DNA from: Pseudomonadota bacterium
Lineage (GTDB): Bacteria > Pseudomonadota > Gammaproteobacteria > Halothiobacillales > Halothiobacillaceae
Assembly (NCBI GenBank): GCA_021795795.1
Contig: JAJYPA010000157.1
Span: forward strand, 1-14,911
Length of the DNA stretch: 14,911 nt
Direction of reading: 5' to 3'
The translations under genes and the position numbers were made by a program. A model generated the notes under the pieces. It was not told where the DNA came from. It ran no database searches and was given only the letters and a program-made list of their open reading frames with translations. Position 1 is the first letter of the stretch. The number at the start of each line of letters is the position of its first letter. This document shows positions 1 to 6,311 of this stretch, one piece after another.

Positions 1-1
1 A

Positions 2-2158
2 GCGAGTGCTGGCGCAGCGGCGTTCAACGCCGGTGCGGGTGTACTGGATTTGGGCAACACGGGCAATGATTTCACAGGGTCGGTGACGGCAATCGGTACG
101 GGCATAACGATCCAGGATGCGAAAAACCTGAATATGGCCTTAATCTCTGACGGCAGTAATGGCTTACTCAGTCTTATTGCGGGTGGAACCTTGACATTGC
201 CGACTGGGAATATAGATACGGGTAGTGGAAACCTGACGTTGGCCGCCAATGGCGGTACACTGATGACGCCGGGGAGCCTAAGCGGTGCGAATGTGACGCT
301 GACCGGCTCGCAGGGATTAACATTGAATCAGTATGTGACCGCCAACGATAATCTTACCTTGGTGAGCAGTAACGCAGCGATTGACCAAACTGCGGGGATT
401 ATATCTGCTACTCAATTAACTGGGAGTTCAGTAGGGAGCACGACTCTCGACGGAGCCAATAAGATCACAGATCTGGGCGACTTCACGGCCGCGGGATTCA
501 GTCTGGACAATGCGCAGAGCTTAATGGTTTTGAACGGCGCCACGGTGAACGGTGGCAGTAGTACGGCACTGACGACGACGAACGGTAGCAACCTCACGAT
601 TAACGGCACGGTGGATGGAACGACGACCACCCTGAACTCGGCGGGTACGATAGGAGAAGGCACCGGTGGTCTGATCAACGCCACCGATTTGATCGGCAGC
701 TCAGGGGGAAGCACGACGCTTGGCGGAGCCAATCTGATCACCAATCTGGGTAACTTCACGTCCGCGGGATTCAGCCTGAACAACGCGCAGAGCCTGACAG
801 TATCGAGCGCTGCCACGGTGAACGGTGGCAGCAGTACGGCACTGACAACGACGAACGGTGGCAACCTCACGATTAACGGCACGGTGGATGGAACGACGAC
901 CACCCTGAACTCGGCGGGTACGATAGGAGAAGGCACCGGTGGTCTGATCAACGCCACCGACTTGATCGGCAGCTCAGGGGGAAGCACGACGCTGGACGGA
1001 GCCAATCTGATTACTGATCTAGGCAGCTTCACGGCCGCCGGATTCAGCCTGAACAACGCGCAGAGTTTGACGGCCAATGGTCCGCTCAATTCGTCCAATG
1101 GTTCCGGCAATATCAGTCTAAAGACGGCGAGCGGTCTTCTGGTTTTAAACACAAACCTGTCAGGAGGGAATGTCACCCTGGATTCGGCTGGTGCATTGGC
1201 TCTGGCTCACAATATCAATGGTACCAATGTAAATTTGGAATCGGGTAGTAATATTGATCAGACCGCTGGGGTCATAACCGCGACCACCCTGACCGGCAGC
1301 TCAGTGGGAGATACGACACTGAATGATGCAAATATGATCAACCAGTTGGGGAGTTTCTCAGCGGACTTTAGTCTGGTCAATGCGGAAGATTTGACGGTAG
1401 CCAATGGTGCCACGGTGAACGGCGGGAGCATTGCAGATCTGACGACGACAAATGGAGGAAATCTGACGATCGATGGGACCGTGATAGCCAACGCGGTTAC
1501 ATTAATATCTGCGGGAACAATTAATGAGGGGGTTGACGGACAAATTGATGCTGGAACGCTGGCAGGGGATGCGGTTGGCTCGACTGAGCTAGGAAATGCA
1601 TTTATAAATAGTCAGAACCATGTAAACTACCTTGGCGATTTTTCATCGCCAGAGGGTTTTAGTTTCACAAATGATCAAACAGTAACATTAGCCTCAGTGA
1701 ATGGCAGTCCATATTCAGTTAATGCTGGTTCAGCCTCATTTTACCTCTCAGTTGACAATGGCAACATTCAACAACTAGGTACTACCCCATTGTACGATGG
1801 ATCTGGAATTTATTTATCCACAGGTGGAATTGGCAGCATTTCTGCTCCTATCTATGTTGTGAGTCCCAACTCACAATATGTAGAAAGTATTGGGATTCCG
1901 CCTGCCTATTTTTATGCAGTGAATAGCCAGGGTGGATTTATTCCAGTTCTAGGTGATTTAAGTGTTAATGTCCCGAGTTCAGTATTGGCTAGTCGTGTGC
2001 AAGATACAAGCAGCCACGCTTATGGATACGTGAATGCTAGCATTGTAACAGCACACTACGTACCATATGGAATCGTCCCTCCGGGTATAAGATTGCCTAG
2101 AATCAAGCAAGCATGTTCACCCCAACATCCAGGCAGTTGCCAGAATAGAACGCAGTGA
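2..2158 (+). CDS. Large repeat adhesin, filamentous-haemagglutinin type, C-terminal part (5' end outside window)
   Basis: The reading frame is open from the first base to a TGA at 2156-2158, so the gene starts upstream; the TTG at 50 is only an internal codon. The visible ~718 residues are rich in Gly, Asn, Thr, Ser and Ala, with almost no Cys or Lys. They form beta-helix-like strands of the pattern 'N.TL..AG.I....G.I.A..L.GSS.G.T.L', typical of secreted TpsA/filamentous-haemagglutinin proteins and large beta-strand-repeat adhesins. About 91-residue repeats occupy 395-1537. The last ~180 residues are non-repetitive, contain no autotransporter beta-barrel, and end with two cysteines eight residues apart (C-SPQHPGS-C). 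This fits a two-partner-secretion exoprotein better than an autotransporter. No TpsB transporter lies in the window. Role: probable cell-surface attachment or biofilm factor. The family is confident, the exact function is not. Confidence 0.8.
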   Translation, partial: ASAGAAAFNAGAGVLDLGNTGNDFTGSVTAIGTGITIQDAKNLNMALISDGSNGLLSLIAGGTLTLPTGNIDTGSGNLTLAANGGTLMTPGSLSGANVTLTGSQGLTLNQYVTANDNLTLVSSNAAIDQTAGIISATQLTGSSVGSTTLDGANKITDLGDFTAAGFSLDNAQSLMVLNGATVNGGSSTALTTTNGSNLTINGTVDGTTTTLNSAGTIGEGTGGLINATDLIGSSGGSTTLGGANLITNLGNFTSAGFSLNNAQSLTVSSAATVNGGSSTALTTTNGGNLTINGTVDGTTTTLNSAGTIGEGTGGLINATDLIGSSGGSTTLDGANLITDLGSFTAAGFSLNNAQSLTANGPLNSSNGSGNISLKTASGLLVLNTNLSGGNVTLDSAGALALAHNINGTNVNLESGSNIDQTAGVITATTLTGSSVGDTTLNDANMINQLGSFSADFSLVNAEDLTVANGATVNGGSIADLTTTNGGNLTIDGTVIANAVTLISAGTINEGVDGQIDAGTLAGDAVGSTELGNAFINSQNHVNYLGDFSSPEGFSFTNDQTVTLASVNGSPYSVNAGSASFYLSVDNGNIQQLGTTPLYDGSGIYLSTGGIGSISAPIYVVSPNSQYVESIGIPPAYFYAVNSQGGFIPVLGDLSVNVPSSVLASRVQDTSSHAYGYVNASIVTAHYVPYGIVPPGIRLPRIKQACSPQHPGSCQNRTQ
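395..1537 (+). repeat. In-frame ~273-bp (91-residue) repeats inside the adhesin
   Basis: Repeat units start at 395, 668, 941 (broken off near 1075) and 1268 (90 residues). A degenerate further start lies at 1538. Each unit reads roughly G-[IL]-I-x-A-T-x-L-x-GSS-x-G-x-TTL...LG-x-F...FSL-x-NAQ-x-L...TVNGGS...TTTNGGNLTI-GTV...SAGTI-EG. Units 1 and 4 are both introduced by the same 'IDQTAG' segment, which suggests a longer ancestral super-repeat of about 870 bp. Confidence 0.85.
541..993 (+). repeat. Near-identical 180-bp direct repeat (541-720 and 814-993)
   Basis: The two copies are offset by 273 bp and differ at only four positions by eye, three of them within the first 60 bases. The flanking parts of the same repeat units have diverged much more. 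The copies are in frame, so recombination between them would add or remove exactly 91 residues. Confidence 0.85.
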
Positions 2159-2222
2159 TCTTCATCAGCTTGGATGAGACCATATATTCTGATTCAGTTG
2201 GCACCATTAAGGGTTATGCATC

Positions 2223-3362
2223 ATGAATATCAAGTATAATAGGATGATTCCCGCTGTAATTTGTGCATGCCTCTTATTTATAGAAGACCCCGCTAATGCG
2301 CAGACTTCGGGGCTCACCCCTGCGCTGTCGATTCATGAATTGGTATCGGCTCGAAGAGAGCTTGGAAAGCATCTTCATGAACCCTTAACACATGATACGC
2401 TCAAAAAAGTAAATATAGATTTGCAGCAAATGATTGATGCACTGCGCAAAGAACCCAGTAAAAATTTACATCAGTCGTTAATTGTACTGAGTTCAAGGGA
2501 GCGAGCGCTTGTGCTTCGTGCAAATGCAGTGACGCAGCGTACCAAACAATATCTAAAGGTCTCGTCTGGATGTGTAGCTACTGTAAATTCTGCTATGGCA
2601 TCTGTGTTGTTGTCGGCAGTAGACCAAATGATGCATGCCAAGAAGAATGCAGGATCCAAACCTGCCGTCATTGACGCTATTGACACAACAAACGGCCATC
2701 AACCGCTTTTTATCATTAAGCATGGTGATAAACTGAGCAGTTTAACGTTGTTGGGAGTGAATTTAACAGACTCTCAATGTGCAAATCCATCAATAATGGT
2801 AACGAATGACCAAGGCATTAAGCTGAAGCAACAACCGGTTATTGAGATGGCGACACCTGCGCGCATCAAATTAAAGTGGCTTAACATGGGTAATCTCATG
2901 CCAGATCAATATGTACTACACATTACACCAAGGCGTGAAAGTTTTCTTTTTGGGTGCTCATTGCAACCACGTGAGCAGGCGTTGGGTGTACTGCAAGTGA
3001 TCTCCACCCCGAAAGTGACAGTCTCATATACCTTAACTGCCCTTTATAAAATGAACAACAAGACTAGAAAGTTACAAAGCGAAGTGATTGGGACAGGCGT
3101 GCTTGGACCGCTGAGCCACGATGGTGCTACTTCAGCGGTGACTATCAGTGTACCCAAGACTAAGGATGCCGTGAATTACACCTTGGAGGCCAAATCGAGT
3201 TACGGAGGGGTTAGCACCATGCCGGTCGGCCCAATTAGCCAGCCTGCAGACGCAAATATAACCATAGGCCTGCCCAGTGGTATCACTATGACCTGGAATC
3301 CGGCATTGAAGCTTTTATCTTCTAAGTTGCGACAAAATAAGTGTATGAAAAGTCTGAAGTAA
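2223..3362 (+). CDS. Exported protein of unknown function (379 aa)
   Basis: I do not recognise this family. The ATG at 2223 follows a ribosome-binding site (AAGGG at 2209-2213). The first ~27 residues look like a Sec signal peptide: basic start, hydrophobic core around residues 9-20, and a likely cut after ANA (residues 25-27). A helical region rich in charged residues follows (about 30-150). The second half (about 165-360) looks like beta-strand, possibly Ig-like segments. Four cysteines occur after the signal peptide, possibly forming disulfides in the periplasm. The gene lies 64 bases after the adhesin on the same strand with no clear terminator between, so it may be co-transcribed and help display or anchor the adhesin; that link rests on position only. 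It is AT-richer than the genes on the right side of the window. Confidence 0.75.
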   Translation: MNIKYNRMIPAVICACLLFIEDPANAQTSGLTPALSIHELVSARRELGKHLHEPLTHDTLKKVNIDLQQMIDALRKEPSKNLHQSLIVLSSRERALVLRANAVTQRTKQYLKVSSGCVATVNSAMASVLLSAVDQMMHAKKNAGSKPAVIDAIDTTNGHQPLFIIKHGDKLSSLTLLGVNLTDSQCANPSIMVTNDQGIKLKQQPVIEMATPARIKLKWLNMGNLMPDQYVLHITPRRESFLFGCSLQPREQALGVLQVISTPKVTVSYTLTALYKMNNKTRKLQSEVIGTGVLGPLSHDGATSAVTISVPKTKDAVNYTLEAKSSYGGVSTMPVGPISQPADANITIGLPSGITMTWNPALKLLSSKLRQNKCMKSLK

Positions 3363-3387
3363 GCAAGATGCGCACATCATAAACTGT

Positions 3388-4446
3388 TTAGTTTTCATCA
3401 CTCTCAGATCCGGAAATTACCTGAATTTCAGAAAGTCCACTTGGTGCAAGATCTTTGAGGAGATCGAGGAAGTCAGCACCGACAAGCCGATGTGCACGGC
3501 GCAATAATAGTGGTACTGGACTGGAAGGTTCATGCTTAGAGTAATAAAGGCAGATATCATCCAGCATTCGCTTTATATCTTGAAGATTGTTAATTTGTCC
3601 AGGCACAGAACCAGATGAAGAGAGATCTGGATCGCCATGATTTATTGAGGAGGACAAGTTGGGTTCCTCAAGGCCAGTAGAATCACTCTGATGATTGGGT
3701 ATTCGTACGGCGACTTGTGCGTTGATAAACTTCAGTAATTCACGATGGTCCTGCATTAATGGTTTTAGATCGGGTCCTGCTGTACCAATCTGATCGATGA
3801 AAATGCGATCAATAACAGCAGCATGTTCTAAAGCTTCGGTTATTGTTGAGAGAGCATCTAGTAAGTCATGCTCTGGGCAATCCATACAGCATGCCTCGAT
3901 TTCTACCAAGGTCCGCGTCTCTCCAGAACCAGTTGGTTGCAGGGTTCCATTTGCAATCCGAAGATCGCGTAGTGAAAACTGACCTAAGCGTGGTGACCGA
4001 ACAAAGATTGCCAATCGAAATCCGCCCAATACACCCATTGGGTCGGTTAAAACGCTTACGGCATTAACCCGTGCTGTTGGATCGTTATCATCTTCTACAT
4101 CAAGCTGTGGATAAACACATTCCCAGTAACTTTCTAATAAACCTCGGACAAGTGCTAGACCTGAAGCCCAACCAGGAAGGCCATGTATTTTCAGCCAGGC
4201 TGATGTAAGAAACACAGCAGCATGAAGATCCTTGGAGCGACCAAGGACCTCTCTGGAAAGGTTCTCGACATGGACCCAATCTGGTTCCTCTGCAGCCTTC
4301 ACGCTGTCGCCGATTGCGCGTTCGGGTTTTGGTGTAGATACGCGTTCTAACTCGATATATAGCGGATCATACTCAAGATTCTCACCACAGGGTAAGTCTT
4401 CATTAATGGGTAAAAGAAGGTCAGTTATGTTGATCATGTTGGGCAT
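3388..4446 (-). CDS. tssA: Type VI secretion system protein TssA (ImpA N-terminal family)
   Basis: The 352-residue product matches the TssA layout. An ImpA_N domain occupies about residues 1-130, with the motif 'PCGENLEYDPLYIELE', the later 'W..V..LSREVLGRSKDL' helix and 'G...YWECVYP'. A linker follows, then a C-terminal segment with the family signature 'EPSSPVPLLLRRAHRLVG.DFLDLLKDLAP'. Known TssA proteins act in the cytoplasm, where they dock on the baseplate and prime or cap sheath polymerisation. The length fits the short TssA type. I chose ATG at 4446 because AAGG lies nine bases upstream; the frame also offers TTG at 4473 and ATG at 4437. No other type VI gene is present in the window: the gene stands alone, convergent with the exported protein (25-base gap) and divergent from the toxin-antitoxin pair. 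Frame and motifs look intact. Confidence 0.88.
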   Translation of the reverse strand: MPNMINITDLLLPINEDLPCGENLEYDPLYIELERVSTPKPERAIGDSVKAAEEPDWVHVENLSREVLGRSKDLHAAVFLTSAWLKIHGLPGWASGLALVRGLLESYWECVYPQLDVEDDNDPTARVNAVSVLTDPMGVLGGFRLAIFVRSPRLGQFSLRDLRIANGTLQPTGSGETRTLVEIEACCMDCPEHDLLDALSTITEALEHAAVIDRIFIDQIGTAGPDLKPLMQDHRELLKFINAQVAVRIPNHQSDSTGLEEPNLSSSINHGDPDLSSSGSVPGQINNLQDIKRMLDDICLYYSKHEPSSPVPLLLRRAHRLVGADFLDLLKDLAPSGLSEIQVISGSESDEN

Positions 4447-4481
4447 GGACTCGGACCTTAAAATGAGATTCAATGTAAAAA

Positions 4482-4512
4482 ATTATAACATGCTTTTCCG
4501 TTCTGTTGCCAA
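4482..4512 (-). promoter_or_regulatory. Sigma-70-type promoter for tssA
   Basis: On the minus strand there is a perfect TATAAT at 4487-4482, preceded by TG-T (extended -10). A TTGGCA -35 box lies at 4512-4507, with a 19-base spacer. The predicted transcript start is about 30 bases before the tssA ATG, leaving room for the AAGG ribosome-binding site. The spacer is longer than the ideal 17, but an extended -10 tolerates this. Confidence 0.6.
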
Positions 4513-4842
4513 TGGCGCTACAGTTTGGCTACGGGAAAACTGGTCTAGTTGGAACCAGTTAATGTCGAGTGCCGACGTTGATCTAGCACCAAAACCACGA
4601 GCGGAAAGTGATGAACTGTAAAACCAATCGGGGGACCAACCGGGGGTCGGCAAAGTCGATTGGCATAATTGCGAGGGGCGGATTGGAAGAGCCGAAATGT
4701 CGGCCGAGGTGGCATGTTAGAGCAGGAATTACCGATCTTGTGGGGTTTCTGCACAAAACATTGGTCGATGTTTTTAAGCGCATTTCTACCTGGAAAGGGG
4801 CAAAATCCACCTCAATCGCGGAAGTTGGGATATCCACAGCCC
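4513..4842. other. Intergenic region without a convincing gene; 7-bp inverted repeat
   Basis: No reading frame here resembles a known protein; the longer open frames lack good starts and look non-coding. The only clear structure is the inverted repeat AACTGGT (4539-4545) / ACCAGTT (4554-4560) with an 8-base loop, just upstream of the tssA promoter, and a short direct repeat ACCAA(T/C)CGGGG near 4622-4642. It separates tssA from the mobile region and could contain decayed insertion-sequence DNA, but no element could be identified. Confidence 0.5.
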
Positions 4843-4871
4843 TTGATAACACTATCAGCAGCTGATACAGT
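4843..4871 (+). promoter_or_regulatory. Candidate promoter and operator of the toxin-antitoxin pair
   Basis: A perfect 7-bp palindrome with one central base (TATCAGC-A-GCTGATA, 4853-4867) lies just before the toxin gene. A further half-site TGATA at 4844-4848 faces TATCA at 4853-4857, giving three half-sites in alternating orientation. A possible -35 (TTGATA, 4843-4848) and -10 (TACAGT, 4866-4871) are 17 bases apart and enclose the palindrome, so a bound repressor would block RNA polymerase. The natural candidate is the HTH antitoxin encoded downstream, as in most autoregulated toxin-antitoxin operons. The -10 box is weak (4 of 6). Confidence 0.5.
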
Positions 4872-4877
4872 TTAAAG

Positions 4878-5171
4878 ATGCGAAGTGATACGGGCATAGA
4901 CACCCTGCTTGACCTGCATGGCGAGATCATCGACCAAGGGGGTGGATACTGGATGAAGATCAAAGCCTGGCGTGTAGCTGCAACCGAGGAGATTCCTCAT
5001 GGCATTCGATATTGCTTAACATTGCATGATCCCGACGGAAAGCGGATTTTAGGCTACGACAACGCCCACTTGGTCAAGCCGCCGAAGAAATTCAAATATG
5101 CTGGGCGTATTATGGCTTACGACCACAAGCACCGGCACGCATCCGACAAAGGTGTGCCTTATGAGTTCTAA
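4878..5171 (+). CDS. TumE-family toxin (DUF6516-like)
   Basis: This 97-residue protein resembles the small TumE/DUF6516 proteins. It has an acidic N-terminus (residues 1-20), a beta-rich middle with 'MKIKAWRVA..EEIPHGIRYCLTLHDPDGKRILGYDNAH', and the ending 'YDHKHRH....G.PYEF', a His/Asp/Lys-rich signature I associate with that family. Members are annotated as toxins partnered by an HTH antitoxin (TumA), and exactly such a gene follows, so the pairing supports the call. The ATG at 4878 has only a weak ribosome-binding site (AAAG directly upstream), which may reflect low toxin translation or a leaderless mRNA. Biochemical activity cannot be read from the sequence. Family membership is recalled, not searched. 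Confidence 0.75.
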   Translation: MRSDTGIDTLLDLHGEIIDQGGGYWMKIKAWRVAATEEIPHGIRYCLTLHDPDGKRILGYDNAHLVKPPKKFKYAGRIMAYDHKHRHASDKGVPYEF

Positions 5172-5241
5172 AGATGCGCAGCAACTGATTAACGACTTTT
5201 TTGCAGACGTTGATTGCATTCTACTGGAGGCTACGAGATGA
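5161..5241 (+). other. 26-codon overlapping mini-ORF bridging toxin and antitoxin genes
   Basis: An ATG at 5161 lies in another frame inside the last codons of the toxin gene. The frame reads 26 residues and stops at TGA 5239-5241, overlapping the antitoxin ATG as ATGA. The peptide is acidic (MSSKDAQQLINDFF...). It has no clear ribosome-binding site of its own. It may bring ribosomes to the antitoxin start by re-initiation, or may be chance; the antitoxin already has a strong GGAGG site. Confidence 0.25.
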
Positions 5242-5591
5242 CGGAAACCATCATGATTGGCATTATGCCGCAAGAGAAAATCCGCGAACGGATCTTGGCG
5301 ATTGCGCGCGGCGAGATTAAACCAAAACCTGGGGAACCCAAGATTTGGTTCACCTCCATGAAATCCCTGGCCGAGGTACTTAGCGACGACAACCGGACTT
5401 TGTTGCGGGTCATCCAGGAAACAAACCCAGACTCTATTTCGTCGTTGGCCGAGTCGATCGGTAGGAGGCCCGGCAATTTGTCCCGCACGCTTAAAACGAT
5501 GTCCCGTTACGGCATTGTCGAGATGAGGCGGGAGAAGAACCATGTCCGTCCCATCGTCCGCGCGACCGAGTTCCATATCGTCGCGGCGTGA
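5238..5591 (+). CDS. TumA-like antitoxin, winged/HTH transcriptional regulator
   Basis: The 117-residue product begins MTETIMIGIMPQEKIRERIL and carries 'GEPKIWFTSMKSLAEVLSDDN..LL..I....PDSISSLAESIGRRPGNLSRTLKTMSRYGIVEMRR'. The last part (about residues 68-100) is a MarR/ArsR-like helix-turn-helix with wing, seen in predicted regulators paired with TumE-type toxins. I chose ATG 5238 over TTG 5214 because GGAGG at 5226-5230 sits seven bases upstream and family members start at this methionine. The gene follows the toxin by 66 bases on the same strand and is probably co-transcribed. Its likely jobs are to neutralise the toxin and to repress the operon through the palindrome at 4853-4867. Toxin-first order is less common than antitoxin-first. 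Confidence 0.75.
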   Translation: MTETIMIGIMPQEKIRERILAIARGEIKPKPGEPKIWFTSMKSLAEVLSDDNRTLLRVIQETNPDSISSLAESIGRRPGNLSRTLKTMSRYGIVEMRREKNHVRPIVRATEFHIVAA

Positions 5592-5695
5592 ATAAGCGTA
5601 AATGGTCGATTCTCTGCGGGGCTTTTTATTAGCGATATGGGGCAAGCCCGCATGGCTACCGGACCAACAAGAACAGACCGTTATGCTTCAGGTGA

Positions 5696-6088
5696 CGACT
5701 TGATCAACTCGATATTTTGATTCCGGGTGGTCCCGATGATGGCGATTATGAAATCCAACGCTTGACGGTCAAGAAACGCATGCGCCAGACGCTGCGTGCT
5801 ATCAGGGAAACGCTGATGCGGCGACGGCATGAACCCGTTGCGGTGTTAGGCCGTTGGTTGGGAACGGTGATACGCGGGTACTTTGCGTACTTTGCCGTCC
5901 CCGGCAACATGGATAGGTTGAATGGCTTCCGGACGGAAGTGATTCGCGCATGGCTGCATGCGTTAAGGCGACGCAGTCAGCGCGCACGAATGTCTTGGCG
6001 GCGTTTTGGCCCGATAGTGAACCGATACCTTCCTCCCGTAAAACTGGCTCATCCCTACCCATCGCAAAGGTTTCGCGTCATGACCTGA
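5696..6088 (+). pseudogene. ltrA: Group II intron reverse transcriptase/maturase, C-terminal fragment
   Basis: About 130 residues remain of a protein normally over 400 long. The segment 'VKKRMRQTLRAIRETLMRRRHEPV', then 'LGRWLGTVIRGYFAYFAVPGN...L..FR..V...W...LRRRSQ' and the ending 'RYLPPVKLAHPYPSQRFRV' are the maturase X domain and the conserved tail of group II intron-encoded proteins. The finger and palm domains and catalytic aspartates are absent, so no reverse transcriptase activity is possible. There is no proper start; TTG at 5717 is unlikely to be used. The TGA at 6086-6088 lies six bases before domain V, as in intact introns. Confidence 0.85.
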
Positions 6089-6093
6089 GGTAG

Positions 6094-6127
6094 GAGCCGT
6101 ATGCGGTAATTCCGCTCGTACGGATCT
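6094..6127 (+). ncRNA. Group II intron domain V (34 nt)
   Basis: Exactly 34 bases, starting GAGCCGTATGCGG and ending CGTACGGATCT. CCGTA pairs with TACGG in the lower stem, and GCGG pairs with CCGC in the upper stem around a short TAATT loop. The AGC triad at 6095-6097 and the bulge between the two stems are the expected catalytic features. It looks structurally intact although the rest of the intron is lost. Confidence 0.82.
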
Positions 6128-6166
6128 GTGCGGGGGGCAGTGGGCAACTACCGTCCCTACCGCGAC
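6128..6166 (+). ncRNA. Group II intron domain VI with branch-point A
   Basis: It directly follows domain V. GCGG (6130-6133) pairs with CCGC (6160-6163), leaving A6159 as the likely bulged branch-point adenosine. The predicted 3' splice site after ...CGCGAC (6166) lies the usual seven bases beyond it. The inner part of the stem pairs imperfectly. Confidence 0.65.
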
Positions 6167-6185
6167 CGATTTACAGGAGGGTCCG

Positions 6186-6311
6186 ATGACAAAAATGGCA
6201 CGAACCGTGCCTTATTTCAAGCTGGCAGCAACGGAAGAACCCAGTCAAGAGATGTGCTCTGGAGGCAGGTGCAGGGCCGTGGCGTTATCCCGCATAGTTT
6301 TCACCGCCTGA
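6186..6311 (+). pseudogene. Truncated reading frame in the intron's 3' exon (41 codons)
   Basis: The ATG at 6186 has an excellent ribosome-binding site (AGGAGG, 6175-6180). The first ~20 residues (MTKMARTVPYFKLAATEEPS) look like a true protein start, but I do not recognise the family. From about 6245 the frame runs antisense into the 3' end of the GGDEF-EAL gene and stops at 6309-6311. I infer that the gene was cut by a deletion or insertion at about 6240, leaving only its start next to the intron remnant. Whether the short peptide is made is unknown. Confidence 0.4.

Larger units (their letters stand above)
5696..6166 (+). mobile_element. 3' remnant of a group II intron
   Basis: The element consists of the maturase C-terminus (to 6088) followed closely by RNA domains V (6094-6127) and VI (6128-6166), the standard order at the 3' end of bacterial group II introns. 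The 5' part is missing: there is no 5' GUGYG-type boundary, no domain I, and no reverse transcriptase palm with a YADD box. The likely 3' splice site is after 6166 (...CGCGAC), seven bases beyond the presumed branch A at 6159. The upstream breakpoint is uncertain; the maturase frame is open only from 5696, after a TGA at 5693-5695. The element cannot move by itself. Confidence 0.8.

Noticed and set aside
412..1176. 254-codon minus-strand open frame, Pro/Val-rich and itself repetitive
   Set aside because: It is the antisense of the adhesin repeats; its repeats simply mirror the coding strand, and it has no start signal or known family.
4583..4963. 126-codon minus-strand frame upstream of tssA
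   Set aside because: No ribosome-binding site, no recognisable motif, and it overlaps the toxin start and operator; composition is not protein-like.
5049..5645. 198-codon minus-strand frame over the toxin-antitoxin pair
   Set aside because: The plus-strand genes have family signatures and a strong ribosome-binding site; the minus frame resembles nothing and is a shadow.
5679..5720. Possible RYADD-like reverse transcriptase motif (RYASGDDL) upstream of the maturase fragment
   Set aside because: It is in a different frame from the maturase, carries two extra residues inside the motif and lacks neighbouring palm-domain sequence, so it is probably chance.
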